Below are positions 1-6,197 of a DNA stretch of 7,988 bases, piece by piece. Where the stretch lies: the NCBI GenBank assembly GCA_964468005.1, contig CAYXUT010000141.1:1-7988 (forward strand). Direction: 5' to 3'. Below the pieces are notes generated by a model, which did no database searches, was not told the DNA's origin, and saw nothing but the letters and a program-made list of their open reading frames with translations. The translations under genes and the position numbers were made by a program. Position 1 is the first letter of the stretch. Every line of letters begins with the position of its first letter. This stretch comes from TMED8 sp964468005. GTDB lineage: Bacteria > Pseudomonadota > Alphaproteobacteria > Rhodospirillales > Casp-alpha2.

Positions 1-149
1 CAATTAAGCTATTAACTTGATACAGATAGCAGCTACATCTTACGTAAAATAATAAACTTTTTACTTATAAATAAAATTCCAATAGCATATTAGTCTGGTT
101 GGATCGCTACATCATCCTACCGGAGCTTGCGAATATGAGATATCTTACG

Positions 150-155
150 GGAGGT
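150..155 (+). promoter_or_regulatory. Ribosome binding site deciding the desaturase start
   Basis: GGAGGT lies 6 bases upstream of the ATG at 162. It is close to a perfect anti-16S match and supports this start over the in-frame TTG at 99 and the ATG at 135. Confidence 0.75.
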
Positions 156-161
156 GTTTTC

Positions 162-1112
162 ATGGACGATGTAGTTGCATTCGGGCGTAATGAGGTCATT
201 TCGCGCAAAGAACTGCTGCCGTTTACACGCCGAACCGACCAGACCGGGCTGGTCTATTTGAGCGTGCATCTTGGCACCGTCGCCCTCACCGGATGGTTCG
301 TCTATCTAAGCTTCGGCACCGCGTGGATGATCCCGGCCATGTTCTGTCATGGTATAACCGTCACTTTTCTCTATGGGCCCCTGCACGAGACCAGTCACGG
401 AACCGCATTTCGCAGCCGATGGCTCAATGAGACTGTGTTTTGGTTTTGCAGCCTTGTCTATATCAGCACTCCTCTTTGGTACCGCTATAAGCACGCCAAC
501 CACCACACCTATACCCAGATCAAGGGTAAGGATACGGAAATGGTGTTGGCTAGCCCGGCGACGGTCTGGCAATACGTTCTCCAATGCACCGCCATCAATT
601 TTTGGCGTCGGAACCTCGGCGCGCTGCTCCGGCATGCCGGTGGAAGAATACTACCCAGTGACGCAATTTTTTTTCCGAAGGATCAATTGGCGCGCAATTT
701 CTTGGAGGCTCGCATCAACTTGGCGATTTACGCTACGATCGCCATAGCGGCACTCGCCGCTGAAACCTGGGCCCCGCTTATCTACTGGTTCATTCCGCGT
801 GTCCTGGGGGAACCGGTCATGCGTTCCATCCGGGTCGTTGAGCACACTGGCTGCGCGGAAGGGCCGGACCTCAGGGAGAATACGCGGACGACAAAAATGA
901 ACCCGATAATGAAATTCCTGTTTTGGAATATGCCCTATCACGCCGAGCATCATATCTGCCCGGCCGTTCCCTTTCACAAACTTCCCGCCTTTCACCGAGA
1001 GATCGGAAATCATCTGACCCAAGCGCCGGGGGTCCTGGCGGTCCATTGGCACGTTCTTCGGAACCATCTCGTTAGGGCGTCTAAGCCTACAGTCCAACAG
1101 ACCGTGCCGTGA
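162..1112 (+). CDS. Membrane fatty acid desaturase family protein (rhizobitoxine-desaturase-like group)
   Basis: A 316-residue integral-membrane non-haem diiron desaturase/hydroxylase-type protein. All three histidine boxes are visible: HETSH at residues 75-79, HANHH at 111-115 and HAEHH at 260-264, with extra conserved histidines at 228 (VEHTG) and 272 (PFHKLP). Hydrophobic stretches at about 31-50, 53-70, 91-105 and 183-214 fit the usual membrane hairpins that hold the boxes on the cytoplasmic side. The end of the protein (EHTG, then NTRTTK, then WNMPYHAEHH) is, from memory, typical of the group containing dihydrorhizobitoxine desaturase RtxC. The family uses O2 and an electron donor to introduce a double bond or hydroxyl; the substrate here is unknown. 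I chose the ATG at 162 because GGAGGT ends 6 bases before it. A longer reading from a TTG at 99 adds 21 residues with no comparable ribosome site. No rtxA-like or other biosynthetic partner lies beside it, and it converges with the SDR gene downstream. Confidence 0.85.
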   Translation: MDDVVAFGRNEVISRKELLPFTRRTDQTGLVYLSVHLGTVALTGWFVYLSFGTAWMIPAMFCHGITVTFLYGPLHETSHGTAFRSRWLNETVFWFCSLVYISTPLWYRYKHANHHTYTQIKGKDTEMVLASPATVWQYVLQCTAINFWRRNLGALLRHAGGRILPSDAIFFPKDQLARNFLEARINLAIYATIAIAALAAETWAPLIYWFIPRVLGEPVMRSIRVVEHTGCAEGPDLRENTRTTKMNPIMKFLFWNMPYHAEHHICPAVPFHKLPAFHREIGNHLTQAPGVLAVHWHVLRNHLVRASKPTVQQTVP

Positions 1113-1258
1113 ACCCCTAGGCCCTCTCGGTTTGAGATCGAAACTCGTCCCTTAAGCCAGGATGGCAAACACCGAACTGGATTAGGTTATTTTTCCATGT
1201 GCCAAGCGCGCCCCTGTTGGTGCCACGTCTAGAGCAATTCAACGGGTATTAAACATTA

Positions 1259-2050
1259 TCAAATAGTAAGCCACCCTCCATCAACCGGAAATCCCACTCC
1301 GGTAACATGCTTGGCGGCATCTGAACAAAGATAGATGACAGCACTGGCGATATCTTCGGGAGGAATAAATTTCTTTGAGGGGTGTTTCTCTATGAGATGC
1401 TCTTGTTCGGCTTCTTCGTAAGAGATCCCATTTTCGGACATTCTTGTTTGAATTTGACTTTCGACGATTGCAGTTTTTACAAAGCCCGGGCAAACAGCAT
1501 TGCATGTGATGTCGATCTCTGCCGTTTCCAGTGCCACAACTTTTGTCAGACCGAGGATCCCGTGTTTTGCCGCAACGTAGGGTCCCTTGTGAATGGATGC
1601 CACGTAACCATTTACTGAAGCAATGTTGATAATACGGCCCCAACCGATTTTTTTCATGATAGGTAGAACATCACGGATGGCGTAAAACGGTGCCGCGAGG
1701 TTTGTTTGTATGATCTGCTGAAATTTATCAGTTGGGAATTCGTCGATGGGGCTAACATGTTGAATTCCAGCATTGTTAACGAGGATATCAATTTTTCCAA
1801 ACGCCTCGTTAGCATTGGCTACCATTGCCGAAATTTGCGTAAGATCGGTAAGATCGCAACTGTCAAAAACAACACTGACACCGTGATGTGTACTGAGGCG
1901 TTGGCAGAAATTCTCAATATCTTCGCGGTCACCGAAACCGTTGAACATTATATTGCAACCTTTTTCGGCAAGAGCAGAAGCTATTGCATTCCCGATGCCA
2001 CTAGTTGCGCCTGTTACAATTGCTGATTTACCTTGGAGAGTTGAATCCAC
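1259..2050 (-). CDS. D-3-hydroxybutyrate dehydrogenase-like SDR oxidoreductase
   Basis: A 263-residue classical short-chain dehydrogenase, most like D-3-hydroxybutyrate dehydrogenase, which interconverts D-3-hydroxybutyrate and acetoacetate with NAD in PHB/ketone-body metabolism. Visible features are the cofactor motif TGATSGIG (13-20), the family-typical FNGFGD (36-41), NNAG (92-95), and the tetrad N117, S145, Y158, K162. Numbered against the characterised Pseudomonas fragi enzyme (from memory, offset +3), the substrate-site residues Gln94, Lys152, Gln196 and Trp257 appear as Q97, K155, Q199 and W260. The equivalent of His144 is N147. The start is a GTG with AAGGA 8 bases upstream (2059-2063). 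The gene is more AT-rich than the amidase and encodes many Ile and Asn, which may mean a different origin. It lies 183 bp downstream of the HD-oxygenase gene on the same strand, so co-transcription is possible but unproven. The SDR family call is secure; exact substrate is less so because of N147. Confidence 0.85.
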   Translation of the reverse strand: MDSTLQGKSAIVTGATSGIGNAIASALAEKGCNIMFNGFGDREDIENFCQRLSTHHGVSVVFDSCDLTDLTQISAMVANANEAFGKIDILVNNAGIQHVSPIDEFPTDKFQQIIQTNLAAPFYAIRDVLPIMKKIGWGRIINIASVNGYVASIHKGPYVAAKHGILGLTKVVALETAEIDITCNAVCPGFVKTAIVESQIQTRMSENGISYEEAEQEHLIEKHPSKKFIPPEDIASAVIYLCSDAAKHVTGVGFPVDGGWLTI

Positions 2051-2058
2051 CCTATCTA

Positions 2059-2063
2059 TCCTT
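2059..2063 (-). promoter_or_regulatory. Ribosome binding site for GTG start of the 3-hydroxybutyrate dehydrogenase-like gene
   Basis: On the minus strand AAGGA is followed by 8 bases and then the GTG at 2050. This supports the non-ATG start, which also places the protein at the normal family length and N-terminus. Confidence 0.6.
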
Positions 2064-2233
2064 AGTTGGTCATCCCTGGCGTTAGTCTCAACCGCCGCGA
2101 AACAAATCTAAAGTACTAGTTCCCATTTTCCTATTATGCAGTATAAAGTCTATTTTGCTCAAAGGGCTACCCATTTCCCCTGACTGCTCTGCCCGGACGG
2201 CCCCAGCTAAGAAACTTAGGGTTAAACGGAATT

Positions 2234-2785
2234 TCATTCCCCTTTGAGCACAGACCTTATGAGAGGAAAATACTCTTCAAAAACCTTTGTTTTACGCCCC
2301 GGTTTCATTCCGAGATCACACCAACGGCGGAGTCTAGCAGCCTCTTCGGCGAAAGGGAGGGCCCTAAATTTGTTTAACTCTGACGCTGACATCTTACCTC
2401 CTTGGAGCCTAAAGGTGTGTTTTACTGGTTTAGTCATTTTGTCATAATAGGAAGGTTCGACTGTACAAAGATATCGTTTTGCCCTCACGTGCAGCCGGAT
2501 CGGCTCTACGATCTCCGGGCCAAAAAACGGTTCGAGTAAAGCCGCGCCAGCTTCGTCATGGCCCGTATCTTTGAAATTTTTCATCTCCGCGGGGAACTCC
2601 ACCACGAAATGACCGATATCGTGCAGCAATGCTGCAACGACTTCATGTTTTTCAGCGCGGGCTGTTTCCGCTTCCCGTGCGGATTGAAGCATGTGCTCCA
2701 GTACCGAAAGGCCTAAGCCGGCATATTCCCGATCGCCATGGTGTTCAAGAACGCTCGTAACTGTCGAGATAAAATCCGAATTCAT
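2234..2785 (-). CDS. HD-domain diiron oxygenase of the PhnZ/TmpB type (phosphonate-associated)
   Basis: A 183-residue soluble HD-domain protein. Its spacing matches PhnZ (190 aa), a mixed-valent diiron oxygenase that splits (R)-2-amino-1-hydroxyethylphosphonate into glycine and phosphate; TmpB does the analogous reaction on the trimethylammonio substrate. Aligning by eye to PhnZ from memory, the ligands H34, H58, D59, H80 and H104 correspond to H31 (LEHMLQ), H55-D56 (LLHDIGH), H76 (GHDEAG) and H99 (RLHVRAKRYL). Y21 matches Tyr24, and K103 matches the conserved Lys after the HVxAKR motif. The segment LQGGKM (127-132) is also typical. Two oddities: Leu24 sits where PhnZ has Glu27, and the last ligand region reads RRWCD (153-157), so the expected Asp is either D157 or replaced by C156. 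The start ATG has only a weak GAGG at 11 bases. PhnA 2 kb away supports a phosphonate role. The alternative is an HD phosphohydrolase with another substrate. Confidence 0.75.
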   Translation of the reverse strand: MNSDFISTVTSVLEHHGDREYAGLGLSVLEHMLQSAREAETARAEKHEVVAALLHDIGHFVVEFPAEMKNFKDTGHDEAGAALLEPFFGPEIVEPIRLHVRAKRYLCTVEPSYYDKMTKPVKHTFRLQGGKMSASELNKFRALPFAEEAARLRRWCDLGMKPGRKTKVFEEYFPLIRSVLKGE

Positions 2786-2933
2786 ACGTGGTTTTGCCTC
2801 GCTTTAATTGACAACTGCCACAAACCTACTCCCTGACGCGAAATTCGAGTATTGCTATCTGTTTATGCGATCTCACGGCTTTCTTAGCTGTAGCCGGAGG
2901 GGAATGTGAACTGTTGATGAGCGTAATAAATAG

Positions 2934-2996
2934 CAAGCAACCAGTTTCAAACAATTTATCAAAATGGCCAAATTTAAACAACACTTTGGTTGCTTG
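2934..2996. repeat. Inverted repeat with 10-bp arms, 43-base spacer
   Basis: CAAGCAACCA at 2934-2943 is the exact reverse complement of TGGTTGCTTG at 2987-2996. The AT-rich spacer holds a TGGCCA palindrome (2965-2970). The position, mid-way between divergent genes, would suit two operator half-sites for a regulator that loops DNA. The long spacer makes a transcription terminator unlikely. Function is inferred only from position. Confidence 0.45.
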
Positions 2997-3141
2997 GATG
3001 TATAGTAACTAGCGGCGGCCCTTTGACGTAGTGGCCAGAGATAAACCACAGTCTATTTTAACAAGCTCATTTGAAGGTGCGATTTAATCAACAGCTAACT
3101 GGAAATGAAGTATGCTTAGATTTGCGCTTCAAACTCGGGGT

Positions 3142-3147
3142 TATACT
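3142..3147 (+). promoter_or_regulatory. Candidate -10 box for the second SDR gene
   Basis: TATACT matches five of six bases of the sigma-70 -10 consensus and lies 32 bases before the ATG at 3180, giving a short leader. No good -35 hexamer sits at 16-18 bases, so the promoter may be weak or activator-dependent. Confidence 0.3.
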
Positions 3148-3179
3148 ACGATCCCGCAATTACCAAGAGGATAGAGACG

Positions 3180-3980
3180 ATGCAGGGTAGGCTAGATAAC
3201 AAGGTCGCTATTGTTACGGGAGCTGGCTCTATCGGAGAAGGATGGGGAAATGGCAAAGCTGTCGCCACGCTTTTCGCACGCGAGGGCGCTAAGGTTGTCG
3301 CCGCTGACATTAATATTGATGCAGCTATAGAGACCCGGGACACTATCACGCGGGAAAAAGGTATCTGTACTGCGGTTGAAGCCGACGTTTCCAAGAACGA
3401 AGGCGTACGGGACCTGGTAGATCGATGCATTGAAACCTTTGGCCGGGTCGACATATTGCATAACAACGTCGGAATTCTTGAAACTGGTGGCCCTGTAGAA
3501 ACCTCGGAGGAAAATTGGGACCGGGTATACCGGGTTAATACCAAGAGCATGTTTCTTACCTGCAAGCACGTCTTGCCACTCATGGAGAGCCAGGGTGGCG
3601 GCTCTATCGTTAATATCTCTTCAACCACGGGTATCCGTTACCAAGGGGTGCCTTATATCGCCTATGCCTCAAGCAAAGCCGCGGTGATCCAATTTACGAA
3701 GAGCATTGCGTTGCAGTATGCTGATAAGAACATTCGTTCCAACGTTATCATTCCAGGTCATGTCGATACACCCATGACACACAAGTCCTTGGCCGAGGCA
3801 TATGCTAAGGGCGACGTAAAAAAAATGATCGAAAAACGAAACGCCGAGTGTCCGAGGAAGCGTATGGGCGATGCCTGGGACGTTGCATACGCTGCTTTGT
3901 TCCTCGCCTCTGATGAAGCGGGTTACATCAATGGGGCTGAATTGGTCGTAGATGGTGGGCTCAGTTGTCGCTCTGCATAA
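3180..3980 (+). CDS. SDR family NAD(P)-dependent oxidoreductase
   Basis: A 266-residue classical SDR predicted to oxidise or reduce a hydroxyl/keto group in the cytoplasm; the substrate is unknown. The cofactor loop is an extended glycine-rich form, TGAGSIGEGWGNG (13-25), longer than the common TGxxxGIG and seen in one SDR subgroup. D43 at the end of the second strand favours NAD over NADP. The NNAG motif reads NNVG (95-98), followed by N120, S148, Y162 and K166. The Ser-Tyr gap is 14 residues instead of the usual 13, and the C-terminus has the usual INGAELVVDGG (250-260). The ATG is preceded by AAGAGG (3165-3170) at about 9 bases. It is divergent from the HD oxygenase and converges on the VOC gene with only 47 bases between stops. 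Oxidation of a hydroxylated intermediate of the neighbouring phosphonate genes is possible but is inference from position alone. Confidence 0.85.
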   Translation: MQGRLDNKVAIVTGAGSIGEGWGNGKAVATLFAREGAKVVAADINIDAAIETRDTITREKGICTAVEADVSKNEGVRDLVDRCIETFGRVDILHNNVGILETGGPVETSEENWDRVYRVNTKSMFLTCKHVLPLMESQGGGSIVNISSTTGIRYQGVPYIAYASSKAAVIQFTKSIALQYADKNIRSNVIIPGHVDTPMTHKSLAEAYAKGDVKKMIEKRNAECPRKRMGDAWDVAYAALFLASDEAGYINGAELVVDGGLSCRSA

Positions 3981-4027
3981 TCGCTGGAATGAACTCAAGA
4001 GCAGCGCCTATTTAGTTCTACCAACCA

Positions 4028-4483
4028 TCACTTCCTGGCCTTTTGGATGAGTTCGATGGTAATGCCGTCGGGGTCGCGTAGATAGACAACTTTACTGCCG
4101 GCATTCGGCCCTGCGTCACTGACATAGGGTGCCGCTATCGGATCAACCCCAAACTTCTTTGCCGCTATGACAGCGGCATCAATGTTGTCTATATCGAAGG
4201 CTAAGTGTGCGAAGCCGACGTCGTTGGGGCTAAAGTGGGGCTTGGCCTCGCAGTCTGGCCGTAAGTACTGAATCAGTTCGACGCTGTGGCCAGGCCCTCG
4301 AACGTAGGCGATCATGACTTCTGCGTCTTTTACTCCGGTGATGTGTTGGATCGCTCGTGGATCTCGCGGTGCTTTCGAGGTTACCTCAAAGCCAAGAACG
4401 TCTCTAAAAAACGATAGTGACCATTCCAAGTCGGATACGGTGAAACTGGTGTGGTTGGTGCTCAGTACTTTATAGTTTTTCAT
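4028..4483 (-). CDS. VOC (glyoxalase-fold) metalloprotein
   Basis: A 151-residue vicinal-oxygen-chelate protein made of two beta-alpha-beta-beta-beta modules. The four usual metal ligands are visible: H11 (NHTSFTV) and E69 (HSVELIQYL) in the first module, H93 (FAHLAFDI) and E144 (ITIELIQ) in the second, with the family-typical DVLGFEV (28-34) and YLRDPDG (134-140). Members include glyoxalase I, methylmalonyl-CoA epimerase, ring-cleaving dioxygenases and fosfomycin-resistance enzymes; this sequence looks most like the unassigned glyoxalase/epimerase-like group. I chose the ATG at 4483 because AGAG lies 8 bases before it and the length then fits the family. A GTG at 4537 would add 18 residues with little sign of a conserved extension. 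It follows phnA on the same strand after about 280 bases, so a shared transcript is possible but the gap is long. Substrate unknown. Confidence 0.8.
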   Translation of the reverse strand: MKNYKVLSTNHTSFTVSDLEWSLSFFRDVLGFEVTSKAPRDPRAIQHITGVKDAEVMIAYVRGPGHSVELIQYLRPDCEAKPHFSPNDVGFAHLAFDIDNIDAAVIAAKKFGVDPIAAPYVSDAGPNAGSKVVYLRDPDGITIELIQKARK

Positions 4484-4491
4484 GTCCGCCA

Positions 4492-4498
4492 CTCTCTT
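4492..4498 (-). promoter_or_regulatory. Ribosome binding site deciding the VOC gene start
   Basis: On the minus strand AAGAGAG ends 8 bases before the ATG at 4483. The upstream GTG at 4537 has only a weak purine run, so the shorter protein is preferred. Confidence 0.5.
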
Positions 4499-4765
4499 AA
4501 AGCCTATTGGTTGACGCTTTTCCACGAACTTCGGCACTTCTCAAATTTAGTCATTCAACGCTAGCACTGGATTGGCGTGAATGCGCACTCTAATCCCAAT
4601 TAATTCAAGTTGTCGCATCTGATATTTTCACTGGGACGTAGCATGAGTTTCTTCAAATAGTGTTTCTCTACAGATGTACACGTTCCGCTACCTCAATCAG
4701 AAAGCTTTGGTCAGCACCCATGCAACAAAATCGGGATTGGGTTTCTATAAAAGGATTATTTTGGT

Positions 4766-6019
4766 TTAGGCTGTTCCGTTTATTGCAAAATCGAATATAT
4801 CGTGACTACGAAGGTTGCCGCTGGCGGCGCGCTCAGCGTAACTATCATTCAGGGAAGCGCTGAGAACAAATGGTATTTTAGCTTCGTGCAAGCTGCCGTG
4901 GGTGCGAAGACGATGGCCTTTAAGGGCAGAAAGGTCGTGATCCACGGCACGTCCACCGATTACTGTCTTTTTGTCACCGACAACGGCGATATCGCCTTCT
5001 CGATCAAGCGGTTGTTCGAGTTCCCTAGCAACGGCCTCAGCCGTCCAAATTCTCTCTATACCCGGGATGTCTTCAATCGCTTCGATGATCAGTTCACGCG
5101 GTGTGCCATCATAACAATAGATGCGAACAAAGCCGCCAAGCGATCCGTGATGACCGACGAAAGCATCTGCGATCGGACAGATAACTGTGCAGCGCCCTTC
5201 GCCAATTGCATCGTTTATGATGTCTTGTAGCCAAATTACTTGCGGCTGCCCGTGCTCATCAGCCTTATCATTCATACCGTGATCAGCGATCAAGGCAACT
5301 GTGGCACCAAGTTCTGCTAAACGGCCAAAGCGGGTGTCTAGGTCCTTATAAAACTGGTTAGCAACGGGGGAACCGGGTGCATGGGTATGCTGGATGAAGT
5401 CAGTTAGTGAAAGATAGAGGATTTCTGGCCGGCGGTCTTCAAGGAGCTTAATCCCGGCATCAAGGACGAAGAGTGAGAGCTCTGCCGAATACATGTCCGG
5501 GTGTGGTTGACCAACATAATCAAGCACGTTCTCGATCGCGTTTTCTTCGATTGAGCATTGATCGGCGAATTGGGCCGAAAAACTGACCGAACCGCCGGTA
5601 AAGTCCATATCCTTCTGTAACTGCTTACGCAACTTATCCTTAGATGTTATCGAGACGACTTTGGCGCCATGACAAGAGAATTCGCTCATAATGGAGCGCA
5701 CTCTCAGTAGTTCGGGTCCGGTCATAACAATTGGCTGGTTGGTTTCACGATTAAGAAAAAAATTTCCAGAAATACCGTGGGTTTCAGGCTCCGTTCCGGT
5801 AACGATCGACATATTGTTGGGGCACGTGAAGCTCGGCATAGAACCGGTTGCAATTGCGTAGAAACCGTCTGAACGAAAACGTTGAATATTTGGGATGATA
5901 CCCGCAGAAAAACCGTATTCCATATATTCTGGGTCACCGCCATCAATGCAAACCACGACGATCGGTCGTTTAGGCCATTGATAGGATTTTCCATTAAGTT
6001 TAATAGCACTGTTACCCAT
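4766..6019 (-). CDS. phnA: Phosphonoacetate hydrolase PhnA
   Basis: A 417-residue alkaline-phosphatase-superfamily enzyme that cleaves the C-P bond of phosphonoacetate to give acetate and phosphate, the last step of the 2-aminoethylphosphonate to phosphonoacetate route. The two-zinc site is visible: D26 (CIDGGDP), T65 (PSFTCPNN, the nucleophile position), D207 and H211 (DFIQH), D246-H247 (ADHGMN) and H374 (RTHGSLHE). Spacings D26-T65, D207-H211 and D207-D246 match the characterised Sinorhizobium meliloti enzyme as I recall it. K127 and K225 are likely equivalents of its two substrate-binding lysines. The HGISGNFF stretch (81-88) is also family-typical. Length is normal and no signal peptide is seen, so it is cytoplasmic. 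The ATG has an excellent AAGGAG at 6 bases. The usual partners (PhnW transaminase, phosphonoacetaldehyde dehydrogenase) are absent here. A 17-bp palindrome 45 bp upstream suggests specific regulation, as phnA genes elsewhere are controlled by the LysR-type PhnR. Confidence 0.93.
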   Translation of the reverse strand: MGNSAIKLNGKSYQWPKRPIVVVCIDGGDPEYMEYGFSAGIIPNIQRFRSDGFYAIATGSMPSFTCPNNMSIVTGTEPETHGISGNFFLNRETNQPIVMTGPELLRVRSIMSEFSCHGAKVVSITSKDKLRKQLQKDMDFTGGSVSFSAQFADQCSIEENAIENVLDYVGQPHPDMYSAELSLFVLDAGIKLLEDRRPEILYLSLTDFIQHTHAPGSPVANQFYKDLDTRFGRLAELGATVALIADHGMNDKADEHGQPQVIWLQDIINDAIGEGRCTVICPIADAFVGHHGSLGGFVRIYCYDGTPRELIIEAIEDIPGIERIWTAEAVARELEQPLDREGDIAVVGDKKTVIGGRAVDHDLSALKGHRLRTHGSLHEAKIPFVLSASLNDSYAERAASGNLRSHDIFDFAINGTA

Positions 6020-6025
6020 TCTTAA

Positions 6026-6031
6026 CTCCTT
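6026..6031 (-). promoter_or_regulatory. Ribosome binding site of phnA
   Basis: AAGGAG on the minus strand, 6 bases before the ATG at 6019, predicts efficient translation and fixes the start. Confidence 0.75.
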
Positions 6032-6063
6032 GAAACCGGTAGGGAATATTTATGCGGCTATTA

Positions 6064-6080
6064 ACAATCTCAGAGATTGT
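6064..6080. promoter_or_regulatory. Perfect 17-bp palindrome, candidate operator of phnA
   Basis: ACAATCTC and GAGATTGT flank a single central A, giving two perfect 8-bp arms. It lies 45 bp upstream of the phnA start, where a repressor or activator of phnA would bind. A 1-base centre is too short for an RNA hairpin terminator, so DNA binding by a dimeric regulator is the natural reading. No regulator gene is in the window to pair with it. Confidence 0.55.
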
Positions 6081-6197
6081 CACGAATGTCATGGGATCAA
6101 ACAAGGTACTGATCTGAAAATTTAAAAATATCATTGCAAGAGACACGGGCAAGCTAGCAACGCTTTAGAAAACGTATAAATTAATCGCTATGATCGA

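Larger units (their letters stand above)
2786..3179. other. Divergent intergenic region between the HD oxygenase and the second SDR
   Basis: These 394 bases separate two divergently read genes and probably carry both promoters. A 10-bp inverted repeat (2934-2943 and 2987-2996) and a good -10-like box (3142-3147) are listed separately. A 31-codon open frame at 2917-3012 on the plus strand has no convincing ribosome site and overlaps the inverted repeat, so I do not call it a gene. No tRNA or transposon end was recognised. Confidence 0.6.

Noticed and set aside
99..161. 21-residue N-terminal extension of the desaturase from TTG at 99
   Set aside because: No ribosome site precedes it, while ATG 162 has an ideal one and gives a normal N-terminus.
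1113..1258. Gap between the convergent desaturase and dehydrogenase genes as a terminator or insertion-element scar
   Set aside because: I found no stem longer than 4 bp, no terminal inverted repeat and no target duplication.
2207..2219. Small hairpin CTAAG-AAA-CTTAG just downstream of the HD oxygenase stop
   Set aside because: Only 5 bp with no T-run in the transcribed direction, so it is not a convincing terminator.
2917..3012. 31-codon open frame in the divergent intergenic region
   Set aside because: The nearest purine run is about 13 bases or more upstream, the frame spans the inverted repeat, and the peptide is Asn/Ser-rich with no recognisable feature.
3982..4006. CGCTG/CAGCG pairing between the convergent SDR and VOC stops
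   Set aside because: A 5-bp stem with a 15-base loop and no T-run is expected by chance.
4668..4721. 17-codon minus-strand frame starting MGADQSFLIEVAERVHL between phnA and the VOC gene
   Set aside because: It reads like protein but is too short, has no ribosome site, and the adjacent frames do not extend it convincingly. The 282-base gap 4484-4765 otherwise shows nothing I can name.
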